Positions 11,325-21,972 of a stretch of DNA of 64,000 nucleotides are shown here, piece after piece. The notes under the pieces were generated by a model, which was given only the letters and a program-made list of their open reading frames with translations, did not search any database and was not told the origin of the DNA. Every line of letters starts with the position of its first letter. The stretch's first letter is position 1. The translations under genes were made by a program, and so were the position numbers. The DNA lies in NCBI GenBank assembly GCA_020746835.1, contig JAGPNK010000008.1, positions 1,860,001 to 1,924,000 of the forward strand. The letters run 5' to 3'. The stretch comes from Stachybotrys elegans. Lineage: Eukaryota > Ascomycota > Sordariomycetes > Hypocreales > Stachybotryaceae.

Positions 11325-13821
11325 TGCACAGATGATTGGCCAGGGGAACAGGCGGAAAGGAATGAGGGGGAGGGGAGGGAGCTGGGCGCGGGGCTGGTGC
11401 TGCGTGCAAGTCGGGCTCAGTTCCAAAGGGGGACGCAAGGCATTTGTAGGTGTCTTTCCGCCCGTCCCTCAGGGTTCGCAGCTACGCCTTGCGTGGCATA
11501 AACAGGAAATCATGCCAGAGCAATCTGGATAAGGGGCTTGGCCCGGCCACGATTGCGTGCGCTGGAAAACCAACATCCAATATTTGGACTGGGGTTCTGG
11601 TCCACATACCCTTTGCTAACACAATACTTAGCTGTAGCCTTGCGAGAAACTGAGACGTGAGCCCGCGGTCCAGGTCTGGCCCAGCGGCTCGGCCACAAGG
11701 AGCGTATGGATGGATACACAGAGCCATAATTCTGTAGGGGGAGGAATAGCGCAATATCGTCAACGCGGAGGTGGGCCAGGAGCCACAAACAAGGCGTCTT
11801 GGGGATGGGGTAGCATGGTTCTTACGCGGGGAAAGGGGGGAATGGACGGGATCTTCCTTAATATACTCAAAGCTAACGTCTGCCAGAGCTCGCATCGACC
11901 TCGTTGCTTTTCTGCTTTCCCTCCTTCTGACGGCATTTTCTTTCCTTCTTCCATCCCATTCCATCCAGCGCCCTCGGGAATCTCACAGAAAAGCAACAAT
12001 GTGCAAGATCCCCCCGCATGAGGGCTGACGACGGAGGCCAGGGGTATATCCTACGCGCGAATCTCGGTTGGCTGCAAAAGCCGGGGTGTGGCCAAGATGC
12101 CAGGGTCCTCTCGGCCCATCTAGCCATGGAAGGCAAGTCGCAGTCCCTGGCGGCAATCCTCGGCGAGTCTTGAATCGTCGACGTTGGCTTGCATAAATTC
12201 ATCTTGAACCGAGTGTTCAACAAGGTTTGCTGGCGGCTTGGGCAGGTATCTGCAATATATTTAAGTTCAGTTAAGGAGATGGATGCCCGTTCGTTCGTTC
12301 GTTCTATTCGATATCAATCTCGCTTTAGGCCTCTCGTCAATGGGCAAAAAGCCTCACCACTTCCACGCTAGAGAAATCCTCCGAAGCACCAAGACGGCAA
12401 AGTCTGCTTCGCAGCATGCCCACGTTTTGACCTACGAGGTGTGTATGTAGTCACGCCTCCTGGCTGCATGGCCAAGGATGCCCGTCCCGTTCTCCTGGTT
12501 CTCGCACGCCATTCGAGAAGGTGCGCCGCGCGATATAAAGAAAGGCCTTGTTTCGCGAGATGAAGGTCAGGTCGCATCCAGGAACCATTAATACTGCGCA
12601 TGTTAAGCCCCGAGAATGACTCCATCCGCATGCGGCCCTCGAGGTAGCGCTCAAATGTGGCTTGCAGACGGGCCGGTTAAATGCAGCATTTACCAATCCC
12701 GAATCGTCCACTGTACCTACATGCAGCAGTCTTTGCTCTGTCACAGTCACATTCTTCCTCTTGAGGTGTTGTCTGCGACTATCACTGCAACCTTCCTCCT
12801 CCTGACTCCTCACTCAACCACATAACCAACATGAACGGTTTCCTCTACCTCCATCACCGTTCACCCTCCTCCCAACACGGAAACCTCTTCATCTCACCTC
12901 GCGCAGCTAGATTCCTTACAGCCGGGACGCCTCGCCTGGACCTTGCATTGGCGACTCATGCAGGGGTTCAATGCCATCCTTGTCCAGGCACACAGTCGCC
13001 GACCTCCCCGCCCTCCCAAGGCGGCCTGAACCGTTCTGGGGGGATCAGCCGGGTTCTCCCCCAGTAGGAACGGCAGGAAACTCGAATCCGAGCCCGATGC
13101 TGGGAAGCTGAAAAGCGAAAGCTAAAGCGCACAGGGTTAGATCGAGGGGCTACTAGAAAAGTCCAGAGCGCCTTGGCACCGCAGGATTATTGTAGCCTTG
13201 GTTTGACCATGTGTCGACTGGCACACCCATCCAAGAAACTGACGCGGTATGCAGCGAGGTGTTACACACCACCACACCACACCACGCCGCAAACGGTATT
13301 CAATTGAATAATGTGCCGCTTGGACCCCTTCTGGCTGCAGGCACAAGCATCTGCCGGCATGGCAAGACGTAACAACGGCCCCGCCACCGATTCTTCCGCC
13401 ACTTTAACCAAGGGGGATAGCAGAGACGCGCAGTGGAAGCAGTGGCGAATGTAGTTCATCTACACGAGGCAGGCCCTCATGGAGATTCCTGTTCAGGCAT
13501 TCCCCTCGCTTAATGCAAGCTAGGGCATAGTACCAAACACAGACAAGGTTGCAAGCCAACCGGTGGGTGATGCACAGTCACATACGGCCCGGAATTGGCA
13601 GCCTCCTTTTGGCCTTCCCTTGCACCGTTCCCTGAGAGTTGCATGCAAACTCTTGGGTGTCCATGGTTTCATTCTTTCAACCTCATGGCGATCCGACGCT
13701 AATCGCTCGTCCTTGTTTTCTGGTTCCGAGAGTCGTATGCTTTTACGTTTATAATATTTATTCCCGGCGCCCTGGTCCTTACACGAATTCCCTCCTCCCC
13801 CTTGGCGACTGCAACGCAACA
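11325..13821. other. Gene-poor stretch of about 2.5 kb
   Basis: Several open frames of 60-160 codons exist on both strands, but none resembles a family I know or shows coherent splicing. There is a short CGTT tetranucleotide run near 12287-12305 and a CACCA-type run near 13265-13290. A CT-rich leader before an ATG at 12831 opens a 78-codon frame that I do not accept as a gene. The stretch may contain decayed sequence or long promoters. Confidence 0.45.
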
Positions 13822-15144
13822 ATGGACCAAGAGCAAGTTATCCGTACCGAGACGCAGGCGCCGCTTCTGGTCGGCATCGCGGTTGGCTTCGTCGTCAGCT
13901 CCGGTGCACTGGTGCTCTCGCGGCTCTACACTCGCGTGCATCTGCTTGGGATTGCAGGGGCCGATGACTGGACCATCGCGGCCGCGCTGGTGAGTGACTT
14001 GGCCGGCGGGCATCGTAACGGTGTTCATGGATTGACGCGCGGCAGGCCCTTTCCATCGTCGTATCGGTGTCGACGTGTATGGGTACGTTTATGCGAAACA
14101 CGAAACATCATAGTACTGACGGTATTGCAGAAGCCAGGTACGGCATGGGACGACATTCGGAAGCTGTTTCTATCGAGGATACGTTGGAACAGTTGAAGGT
14201 AATAGAAACGGAAACGGACGATGCGCCCAACCGCTAACAAGTCGCAGTATCTCTACATCAGCATCCTTCACTACAACATCGGCATGAACATGGTCAAAAT
14301 CTCGTTTCTGCTGCAGTTTCGCCGCATCTTCCAGAAAGCAATCATCCAGTCCGTCTGCTTCTGGTCCATCATCGGCGTCGTGATATGGGCAGCCGTCCAG
14401 GTCACGCTCCTGGGCATCTCGTGCCTGCCCATCTCCTTCATCGTGCCCAGCACCGCCGACTGGTGTCTCGATACGCTCCCCGTGTGGTACTTTTCGTCGG
14501 CCATGAGCCTGGCGACCGATATACTCATCTTCTGCATCCCGCTGCCGTCGGTGCTGAAGCTACAATTGCCGATGCGCCAGAAAGCCATGGTCCTGTTCAT
14601 CTTCTGCCTTGGGTTCTTGTGAGTGGTGGACTCTATATATTCCTCCGCCACGTGTGCTGACAGCCATTCTAGCGTCTGCATCATCTCTGTCTACCGCATC
14701 TGCACCCTCCGTGATGCCGTCATGAGCCAAGACCCGGCTTGGGACAATGTCGGCGCGGCCATCTGGTCCTGTATCGAGCTCAACTGCGCTATAATTTGCG
14801 CTTGCCTGCCTACCCTCCGACCCCTGCTCGCCAAGGTTATCCCAGGACTGTCGACCGCCCCCAGCGGCCGCGAAAGCTACGAACGATACGGATCCAGCTC
14901 TCAGTACGCTATGGGCTCCAACGCTCGCGTACGAAGTCGCGGGGCTTACAAGGAATCGTCGCCTCGGAGCATAAGCACAGAGGAGCTTGCTCTAAACGAT
15001 CTGGACTCGGCTCTTCAGAGTACTCTGCCCTCCGTTCGCGTCCACAGCAACGGGCGGCAGACCAGACATAACGATCCTAAACGCATTTTGGTCACAACCG
15101 AGACGTCAATACAAAGGGAAGATGCTGGCCACAGAATGGTGTAG
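13822..15144 (+). CDS. Rhodopsin-domain seven-helix membrane protein (PTH11/SAT4-like)
   Basis: Five exons: 13822-13989, 14046-14082, 14131-14198, 14248-14618 and 14673-15144, 371 residues. All four introns are 48-56 nt with GT-AG ends, and phases are consistent. Seven hydrophobic helices span the first 270 residues or so. Blocks such as GADDWTIAAAL, YISILHYNIGMNMVKISFLLQFRRIF, SLATDILIFCIPLP and CLGFLVCIISVYRI are typical of the fungal rhodopsin-like domain (the family once called integral membrane protein/SAT4, related to PTH11 receptors). An EARYGMGRH loop lies between helices, as usual. The Ser-rich cytosolic tail is about 100 residues. There is no N-terminal CFEM domain. PTH11-type members act as surface sensors in some pathogens; most have no known ligand. 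It lies upstream of a Zn2Cys6 factor, which may be chance. Confidence 0.88.
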
Positions 15145-16116
15145 ATGATGGAAAAAGAAGGGGCGATTAGCGGCTGTCACAATTTATTTCCTTACTTTTA
15201 CTGCTTTGAGCGTGAACCCAAGTCAGAGTCGGTTCAGTGGATGCAGGCAATTGGGCGATACCCTTACGTTGGTGCCGGTGGTTGAATAGCAACGGTATTG
15301 TTCGTAAATATACAAAACAATTTCCGCTTTAACCCTGTTGTTACATTTCCATTACGGCACTTCTCACTCTCAGCACGGATATTCGTATCCGGACGCCCAT
15401 TCAATGGGAATATTGCTAGTTTCTTCAGAGAAATACGCAAACCAAATTATTCCCGCAACCCCATATCTGAAGTCTCCTGCCCCGAACAGAAGCTAGAGCC
15501 CGGCAGATCTCAAGCCATGCAACCAACTACCGTGATGTGACGGTGATCGTGTAGACAACTGCTATAGGGTAGGGATGTTAAGAAAACTCGGGACGTGATT
15601 CCTGTTCCGGAAAAAGCCGAACAGGCAAAACTTCCAAGGTGGGTTGTGCGATCAAAGCAGGTTCTTGTCCTTGGGGTAAAGGAGATACACGGAAGAAGAA
15701 GAAAAAAAGAAGAAAAAAAAGCGAAAGAGAAATACCTTCTTTGATATGACAGTGTATGTCCTTGACAGCCAGTGTACAGATGTGGAATAATTGACATCGG
15801 ACCGGAAGCCAGATGCCATGTTACAAGACCAGATACAATCACCTGTTTCTTATCTGCAGCTCGCTTGATTACAGAATGCGTATCTGGGTTAACCCCGCTT
15901 GCCGGATCTTTGATTCACATCGCAACTTGCTTGCACCGTATCGGCGCCAGTTTAGTCCCGCCTGGTGGAATCAAGGCCAAAGCCAAGATCAGCTACCAAT
16001 CCCCATTCGGTTCGTTTGACACGCGGCGGCATCCTGGAACAAAGGCGAGCCAATCGAATGCCTGAACCAGGCTCAGCAAAATCTGCATCCAGGACGTCTG
16101 CCTCCTCCCCGCCGCC
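15145..16116. other. Upstream region of the Zn2Cys6 gene
   Basis: No gene is supported here. A purine-rich low-complexity tract (GAAGAAGAAG followed by A-rich GAAAA units) lies around 15690-15731. The remainder is unremarkable promoter-length sequence. Confidence 0.5.
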
Positions 16117-18159
16117 ATGAAGAAATCCATCGCGTGCGCCGAATGTAGGTCCTCCAAGAGAAAGGTACCTTCTTTCTTTCTTTTCTCTCCATCTGCTTCA
16201 CTACTGATGATCGACAGTGCATTCATGCTGGCTCGCCGCCGTGTGACCGATGCCTCCAACGAGGCGACGAGTGTGTGTTTCCTAGAAAGTATGGCTCCAG
16301 GGAACCCCGACGCTCAATTCCCAGCCGACCAGGGGCCGCCACCGTAGGAAGCGCGTCAGACACGCGCGATTCCCTGGTCACTGCCCCCTCGCCTCTTCAG
16401 GCTTCCTACGCTAGCCCTCCTGTCGATGAGAGCCCCTTTCCTTATTTCACCGACGAGGTCAAGGCCTGCTATGTGAGATGTGCCTACAAGTGGTCGTTTC
16501 ATCACATACCAAGTCTGCTGGTCGGCCTTCATGAGAACTCGCTAGATGTAGCGCTCTGCTGGGCCATTCTGGCCCTGTCGGTTCGGTATGTGTCTGCACT
16601 TCTGGCCCGGCCATTGTCTCTAATCACGCCCGCAGCTTCTCCCCAACTCCTCCAAACGGATACCCCACCCAGATTGCCGCGAGCAATGCCTTTGCATCGT
16701 TAGCAAGATCCCTGGTGCTTCCCAAAGTAGACGAACCATGCTTGCACACTACACAGACACTGCTTCTCATAACAGGCCACTCATGGGGGGCTGGTGAAGG
16801 CAGAAGAGCATGGCTCTTTCTCGGTATGGCTGTTCGCATGGCTCAAGCCATCGGCATCTTTGAGGAGCCTGCTGCAGCAACATCTTCTGCAGAGTTTATA
16901 GCTGCCGAGGAGCGACGGAGGACGGCTTGGACCTGCTTTCTAATGGATAGCCTTCTCAGTGGCGGCAAAGGACGTGACCGTTCCTTGTCCGCCGCTCACA
17001 TGCATATCCAGCTGCCCTGTGATGCGGAGAGCTTCGCATTCGGCGAGGCTGTTAGACTTCCCCGACTGGATGGATCCATCTCTTTAGCAAACAACGACCC
17101 CGTTGGAGCAATGTCCATCATAGCATGTACAATGCAAGTCGCAGACATATGGGGAGAGGTTGCGAAATGGGCGTGTCAAGTCCACTCGGAGGATCCATCT
17201 CCCTGGAACCCGAATTCCAAGCTTCAGACACTCTCCTCGCGATTGCAGAAATGGAAAGACGATTTGCCAAACCGGTTGAGATATGACGTCTCTCTTCTGC
17301 GAGCGCACACAGCTGCAAATCAAGGCCAGGCATACTGCTACATGCATAGCATTTATTACCTCTCCATCATCTTCCTGTACCGGCCATACCTCCCAGAGGT
17401 GGAGATGGAACAGCCCGGAGAAAGGAGCCCCGAGTGGACAAGTTGGTCTTTGTGGTCGAGGAAGGAACTCATCAAGGCGGCCGAGACGGTTTGCGAAATG
17501 ATGCAGGAGATGCGAAACATGGGGCTTTTCTTCCTTCGCGGCCTCGTTCCTTGGGTCGGTTTTGCCGTCTACACTGCCGTGGGAACGTTGCTCTACTTTT
17601 TCCATTTTCCAGTTCTCGAAGAGGCCACCAACAGCACATCTTGGCAGTCTTATATTGTCGAAGGGTGCCAGTTTCTCAAGGATATGAGACAAGCCTGGCC
17701 TATGGCCGATACATGGGTTCGTCACACATTTGCCCTTGATTATGACACTTACTTACCAGCTTAGCGAGACACTATCCAAAGGATGCAGGTATTCTACACT
17801 ACTGTAAAATCCCGAGGCGATGCTGCCGTTACGCCGACCGAAAGACGAGCCATTCGGCATGCCATCATCGATTACGGCGCTCTTCAGCCCTCGCCGGTCG
17901 GGGAAGTTGAGACGTACGCAGACAAGGTAGATGTGTCTCAGCCAAGGTTATTGCGCTGTGCTAACAATGCGACCAGGAGACGTATGCTACTCCCGAGAAT
18001 GAGGTGCCAGAGAAGCCACAACAGCCTTCACAGCTACCGCTGATGATGGACCTGGACTTTCTTGACCGAAGTGACGATGATGAATTACTGGGCACGGGGT
18101 ACAACGATGCCGCACAAGTGTTTTGGGAGAGCTTTCCGGGCACCACTGGACTTTGGTGA
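16117..18159 (+). CDS. Zn2Cys6 fungal transcription factor
   Basis: Five exons: 16117-16164, 16218-16585, 16636-17716, 17765-17926 and 17977-18159, giving 613 residues. The zinc cluster is split by intron 1: CAECRSSKRK in exon 1, then CIHAGSPPCDRCLQRGDEC in exon 2, the usual CX2CX6CX5-9CX2CX6-8C layout for two zinc ions. The middle part carries the fungal-specific transcription-factor domain, with the conserved GHSWGAGEGRRAWLFLGMAVRMAQAIG and EERRRTAWTCFLMDSLLS blocks. The frame meets a TAG at 17762-17764, but this lies inside intron 3 (GTTCGT...CTTAG, 48 nt). After it the frame continues with WRDTIQRMQVFY and ends with an acidic tail finishing in FWESFPGTTGLW, a common kind of ending in this family. 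Such factors bind CGG-type half sites and control sugar use or secondary metabolism. Targets are unknown. Confidence 0.9.
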
Positions 18160-18368
18160 GGGTAACATGTTCGCATTTTGGCACATCATTGATTATATTA
18201 GTCGAGATCCAGTATATTCTCTTGTCTAGTCTCCTCTACAAGATAAAACAGCCAAATGCTGCGCTGGGCTTCTCCAAATGCAAGGGTCCTAGAGTTTAGA
18301 GCTCAACCGATTCACCTCAGCCTCCCTTGCCACCGTCAACACGCCATATTGCGGCTTGGTTGAGCTAG

Positions 18369-18867
18369 TTAACCACGAGCACGAGCGCCGTCAGAGTCGC
18401 AGTGCTTGACGCAGTATTCTTCCATCTAAGGTTATTCATCAGCATTTGTATTGCGGCTTTCTGCTGATAGAGTGTAGTGCTTACCTCCTTACCACCCAAG
18501 TGTTCGCCTTCGGAGATGCACCTATCTTTGGACTAATTGCTCGTTAGCCACCGCTATGTATGTATCAAGAATCACCATAGCTCACTTCATTGAACTCGCA
18601 GTCGGGGCACTGGTCCCACTTCTCGTCGCCAGTGTTTCGCTCACGGTAAAGTTTGCAAGCGCATCTCGTCGCGTCTTTGTTGGTGATCTCAGATCTGGCT
18701 GGTGGGACTCCGATGTACTTGACGTTGTAACAAACCATAGATCTATGCGTATTCGCATCGGCCCTATTAAACATTAGTCTATTCTCGTGAGCATCAGAGG
18801 TAAGAAGAACTTACCCGCTCATGTTGAGAGCGAGAGCGGCGAGAAGGGTGACGAGCGTGAGCTTCAT
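18369..18867 (-). CDS. Small secreted cysteine-rich protein (effector-like)
   Basis: Four small exons on the minus strand: 18815-18867, 18586-18763, 18485-18532 and 18369-18425, total 111 residues. Introns are 51, 53 and 59 nt with GTAAGT, GTGAGC and GTAAGC donors and TAG acceptors, and all phases agree. The N-terminus is a signal peptide (MKLTLVTLLAALALNMSG, probable cut after ADA). The mature part is hydrophilic with eight cysteines at 29, 52, 54, 70, 73, 82, 98 and 102 (patterns CAC, CPDC and CVKHC), an even number that fits four disulfides. I do not recognise a named family. Size, secretion and cysteine content are those of candidate effectors or antimicrobial proteins; that role is inference. 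A TATA-like box lies about 130 bp upstream. The exons are too short to stand out as open frames. Confidence 0.78.
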
Positions 18868-18992
18868 GATGTCGATGACGAGGTGTTGGTGAGATATGTG
18901 AAGTGGTGGTAGATGTTATTCAGTTGGTGTAGGAAGGAGTTTAGGAAGTGCGTTGAGTTGAGTTTGGCCTTGGGAGAGGAGCGAAGGTTGCT

Positions 18993-18999
18993 CTTTATA
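18993..18999 (-). promoter_or_regulatory. TATA-like box of the small secreted protein gene
   Basis: The minus strand reads TCTATAAAGAG about 130 bp before the ATG at 18867, consistent with a core promoter. Confidence 0.45.
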
Positions 19000-20033
19000 G
19001 ATCGGCTTTGGCAAGGAGGAGAGGAAATCATCTTTGCTTCTGTAACCTGTTCGCTGTGTGCATGATTCACCGTCGCTTGCTGAATAGAGAACACATGACA
19101 TCACCTGGTCACTCACGCGAACTTGATCGCCCAAGCTACAATCAGTGAATCACAACAATGATGTGTGCTATACGAATCGTGTCTTTGTCAAGCCAGTGAT
19201 CAAGGGAGGTGCAACCACACAAAAGTTCAATTCTGTGCTCTGGTTATTGCCTGAGAACCGGAGTCGGCAACGCATCACGTTGATCAATGAGCAGTAGTCA
19301 AGGCGGCATCGTTAACCGGACTCGATGTGCCGTGATGCGGTCCAAGTGTTATGGATACAAATTAGTTCGGCCAAACTTTGGACATGCTCCTTTCTACGAA
19401 TGCAAATATTTTTCAGATGCGCAGCGACACACCGTCGTATTGGCTGAACAAACCAACCGTAATCAGGGATGTGACGACGGCTAGCAGATTAGCTACTTCG
19501 TCGTGATTGCACACACAGAAAGATGGTCTTGTGGATTCCAGATGAGTGTTCAGCAATGAAAGCCTCTGCGCAGCTACCTGATGAAGTCGCCCACCTCTTC
19601 ACTCGAAGACGGTGCAGCCAATAAAATCGAGCTACACCCATCCCTTTGGCTAGGAACGTAAGGACAGAAGATGTTCCTCGCCTATAGTGCCCCTGCCAAT
19701 AAGACGACGCAATGTATTTACATCAGCCACACAGTGGAAAGATGTGTGGCAAACCTGGTGTTGCATTGCGGAGTCTGCGGCGACTGCGGCAACTTGATGC
19801 CGACGGGTTGCGGGAACCTGCGGAGCGTTGCTCACAGATTGCCTGCGGGCAGTGCGGGACAAGAAGGACGCGCACCCATCCAGTTGCAGAGTTACATACA
19901 TGGCGAGAATGCTACGTCTTGGTGTCGTACGATCAGACGACAAGAAATTGTAATTCTGCCGAGAAGCGACCTTGACGCGTAACGTCTGCATATGTGCAGA
20001 TAATGGACCTGCCCATTCATCCGCCATGGCATC

Positions 20034-20042
20034 TATATAAAT
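20034..20042 (+). promoter_or_regulatory. TATA box of the nitrilase gene
   Basis: TATATAAAT lies about 95 bp upstream of the ATG at 20133, followed by a CA-rich leader (AACCAATTCAAGTAAACC) typical of fungal 5' UTRs. Confidence 0.55.
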
Positions 20043-20132
20043 GGGTTCATCCCACCGAACAAACCGTCTCTCATCCTCAGCACTCATCAACCAATTCAAG
20101 TAAACCATCTGCTTAACGCGAACATACCCATC

Positions 20133-21416
20133 ATGCCTGCCACCATTCGCAAGTACAAGGCCGCCTGCGTCCAGGCCGAGCCCGGCTGGTTCAACCTCGA
20201 AAAGTCTGTCAAGCGAACCATTGAACTCATCACCGAGGCGGGTGAAAAGGGCTGCAAGCTCATCGCTTTCCCCGAAACCTGTAAGTTTAGGCCAAACCCC
20301 GCTCTGGCCGTGCAATAATGCTAACATTAATAGGGATCCCTGGGTAAGAACCGCCTCAATTGGATCTTTTGACGTAGCTTACCCGACAGATATCCTTACT
20401 GGCAATGGCGAGTCACCTACCAAGACTCGCTGCCTCTGCTCAAGGAGTACCACCAGAACAGTCTCCGCCCCGACTCCGAGGAGATGAACCGTATCCGAGC
20501 CTCGGCCAAGGCGGCGGCCATCTACGTCTCTCTCGGCTACTCTGAGATTGACGGCAACAGCCTGTACATGGCCCAGATCATCATCAACCCGCAGGGAGAC
20601 GTCATCAACCACCGCCGCAAGATCAAGCCCACGCACGTCGAGCGACTGGTCTTTGGCGAGGGCACCGGCGACTCGCTCAACAGCGTTGTCGAGACAGAGA
20701 TTGGCGCTCTTGGCCACCTCAATTGCTGGGAGAACGTAGGTCCTAGACTAAATTTAGAAAGGGTGGCGTCACTCACTAACAGGCGACTAGATGAATCCCT
20801 TCCTCAAGGCCCACGCTTGTGCCCTCAACGAGCAGATCCACGTCGCCGCTTGGCCCGTCTACCCGCCCGCCTCCACCCTCACCTACCCCGACCCTTACAC
20901 CAATATATCCGAAGTGCAGTCGGAGCTTGTGACCCCCGCCTATGCCTACGAGACCGGCACCTGGACTTTGGCCCCCACGCAGGTTGTCTCCCGCGAGGGC
21001 GCCCGCCTCAATCTGCCCAAGCGCCTGCAGGACGATGAAGATGCCGTCGATGCCGAGGCTGCCGTGATTGGCAATGGCTTTGCCCGCATCTACCGACCGG
21101 ATGGGTTCCGCGCTGTGGAGGATCCCTCCAAGACCTTTGACGGCATCTTCGTTGTCGACGTCGACCTGGACGAGAACCTGCTCACCAAGCGCCTAGCTGA
21201 CTTTGTACGTCTGAAACGTGATCGAAATAGCGTAATTGGCATTGCTAACGATGGGAGCTTGAACAGGGCGGTCACTACATGCGACCCGACCTCATCCGCC
21301 TGCTGGTGGACAAGACGCCCAAGACGTACATTGTGGATGCCAACGCGCCCAACCCTGGGAGCTTCGTCAGCACCCTGGAGCGCCTTGGACTTGGCAAGCC
21401 TCTGCAGGAAAACTAA
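20133..21416 (+). CDS. Nitrilase-superfamily enzyme, cyanide hydratase-like
   Basis: Five exons: 20133-20280, 20334-20343, 20390-20735, 20791-21204 and 21267-21416, 355 residues. The catalytic triad of the carbon-nitrogen hydrolase fold is present: Glu48 (FPETWIPGYP), Lys130 ([12 protein letters not shown]) and Cys165 (LNCWENMNPF). The blocks [28 protein letters not shown] and [12 protein letters not shown] fit fungal cyanide hydratase more closely than arylacetonitrilases, which I recall having NCWEH-type sequences. Cyanide hydratase turns HCN into formamide and protects fungi growing on cyanogenic plants; nitrilases give the acid and ammonia. Which substrate this one takes needs comparison or assay. 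Exon 2 is only 10 nt and encodes the Ile-Pro-Gly core of the WIPGYP motif, so it cannot be skipped. The protein is cytosolic (no signal peptide). A GA-rich tract follows the stop codon. Confidence 0.88.
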
Positions 21417-21972
21417 ACTAGCGGGACTGTTCAAATAGGGAAGAGGAGGACAAAGATGAGGAAGCGGAAGAGGAAGATGAAGAGGAAGAGGAAGGAGAGG
21501 ACATGCAGAGTGACAAGTATGATACGATAAATAAGTTGTTTGTCATCATGAGTTCCAACTTTGGTGACTCGGTATTAACAAGGATGTTCTCGGCTCCGCG
21601 GCTAGTTCTCGCTTAAGGGGGATATCGTAATCACTTTGGGCAAAGCGGGAGACGCACACGATTACCAAGACAGCAACGTGGGATTCCTTGGGTCTTTGTT
21701 GTGAAACGTTGCTTGTTAAAAATAGGAACGGCGGGGGTGAAAAGAGACGGGCCTTGGGGGAGGATTCGCATCCGAGTCCCGGTGCTCGGTTACGAGTCCT
21801 TGGTGCCAAATTTGTATCCATCCGAGCAACTTGCCCGATTAGGAATTCTTTGGCGCCTTTAATTGAACCGTCTAAATATGCTGGGGCAGCCTCTATCGAT
21901 TCTGGGATACTATTCTCTCCAACTATTTGTGTGCCCCGGCCATACTGAATTGGGCGTTTACTACGGCAGACA
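21417..21972. other. Intergenic region after the nitrilase gene
   Basis: Apart from the purine tract at 21437-21500 there is no supported feature; it carries the nitrilase 3' UTR and the promoter of the F-box-like gene. Confidence 0.5.
21437..21500. repeat. Purine-rich GGAAGA tract
   Basis: About 60 bp made almost only of G and A (GGAAGAGGAAGATGAAGAGG-like units), 20 bp downstream of the nitrilase stop codon. Low-complexity sequence, possibly in the 3' UTR. Confidence 0.7.

Larger units (their letters stand above)
18868..20132. other. Shared upstream region of the small secreted protein and nitrilase genes
   Basis: The two genes point away from each other across about 1.27 kb. TATA-like boxes are visible on each side (listed separately). 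Short frames within it show no family resemblance. Confidence 0.5.

Noticed and set aside
12831..13067. 78-codon frame after a CT-rich leader
   Set aside because: The leader is suggestive, but the product lacks a signal peptide, domain or cysteine pattern and no intron supports it.
17717..17764. Stop codon ending the Zn2Cys6 gene at 17764
   Set aside because: The TAG is the acceptor of a 48-nt intron; the frame continues with WRDTIQRMQ and a typical acidic tail.
19650..20327. Minus-strand frame of 225 codons over the nitrilase start
   Set aside because: Antisense to the nitrilase first exon and its promoter; no resemblance to a family.
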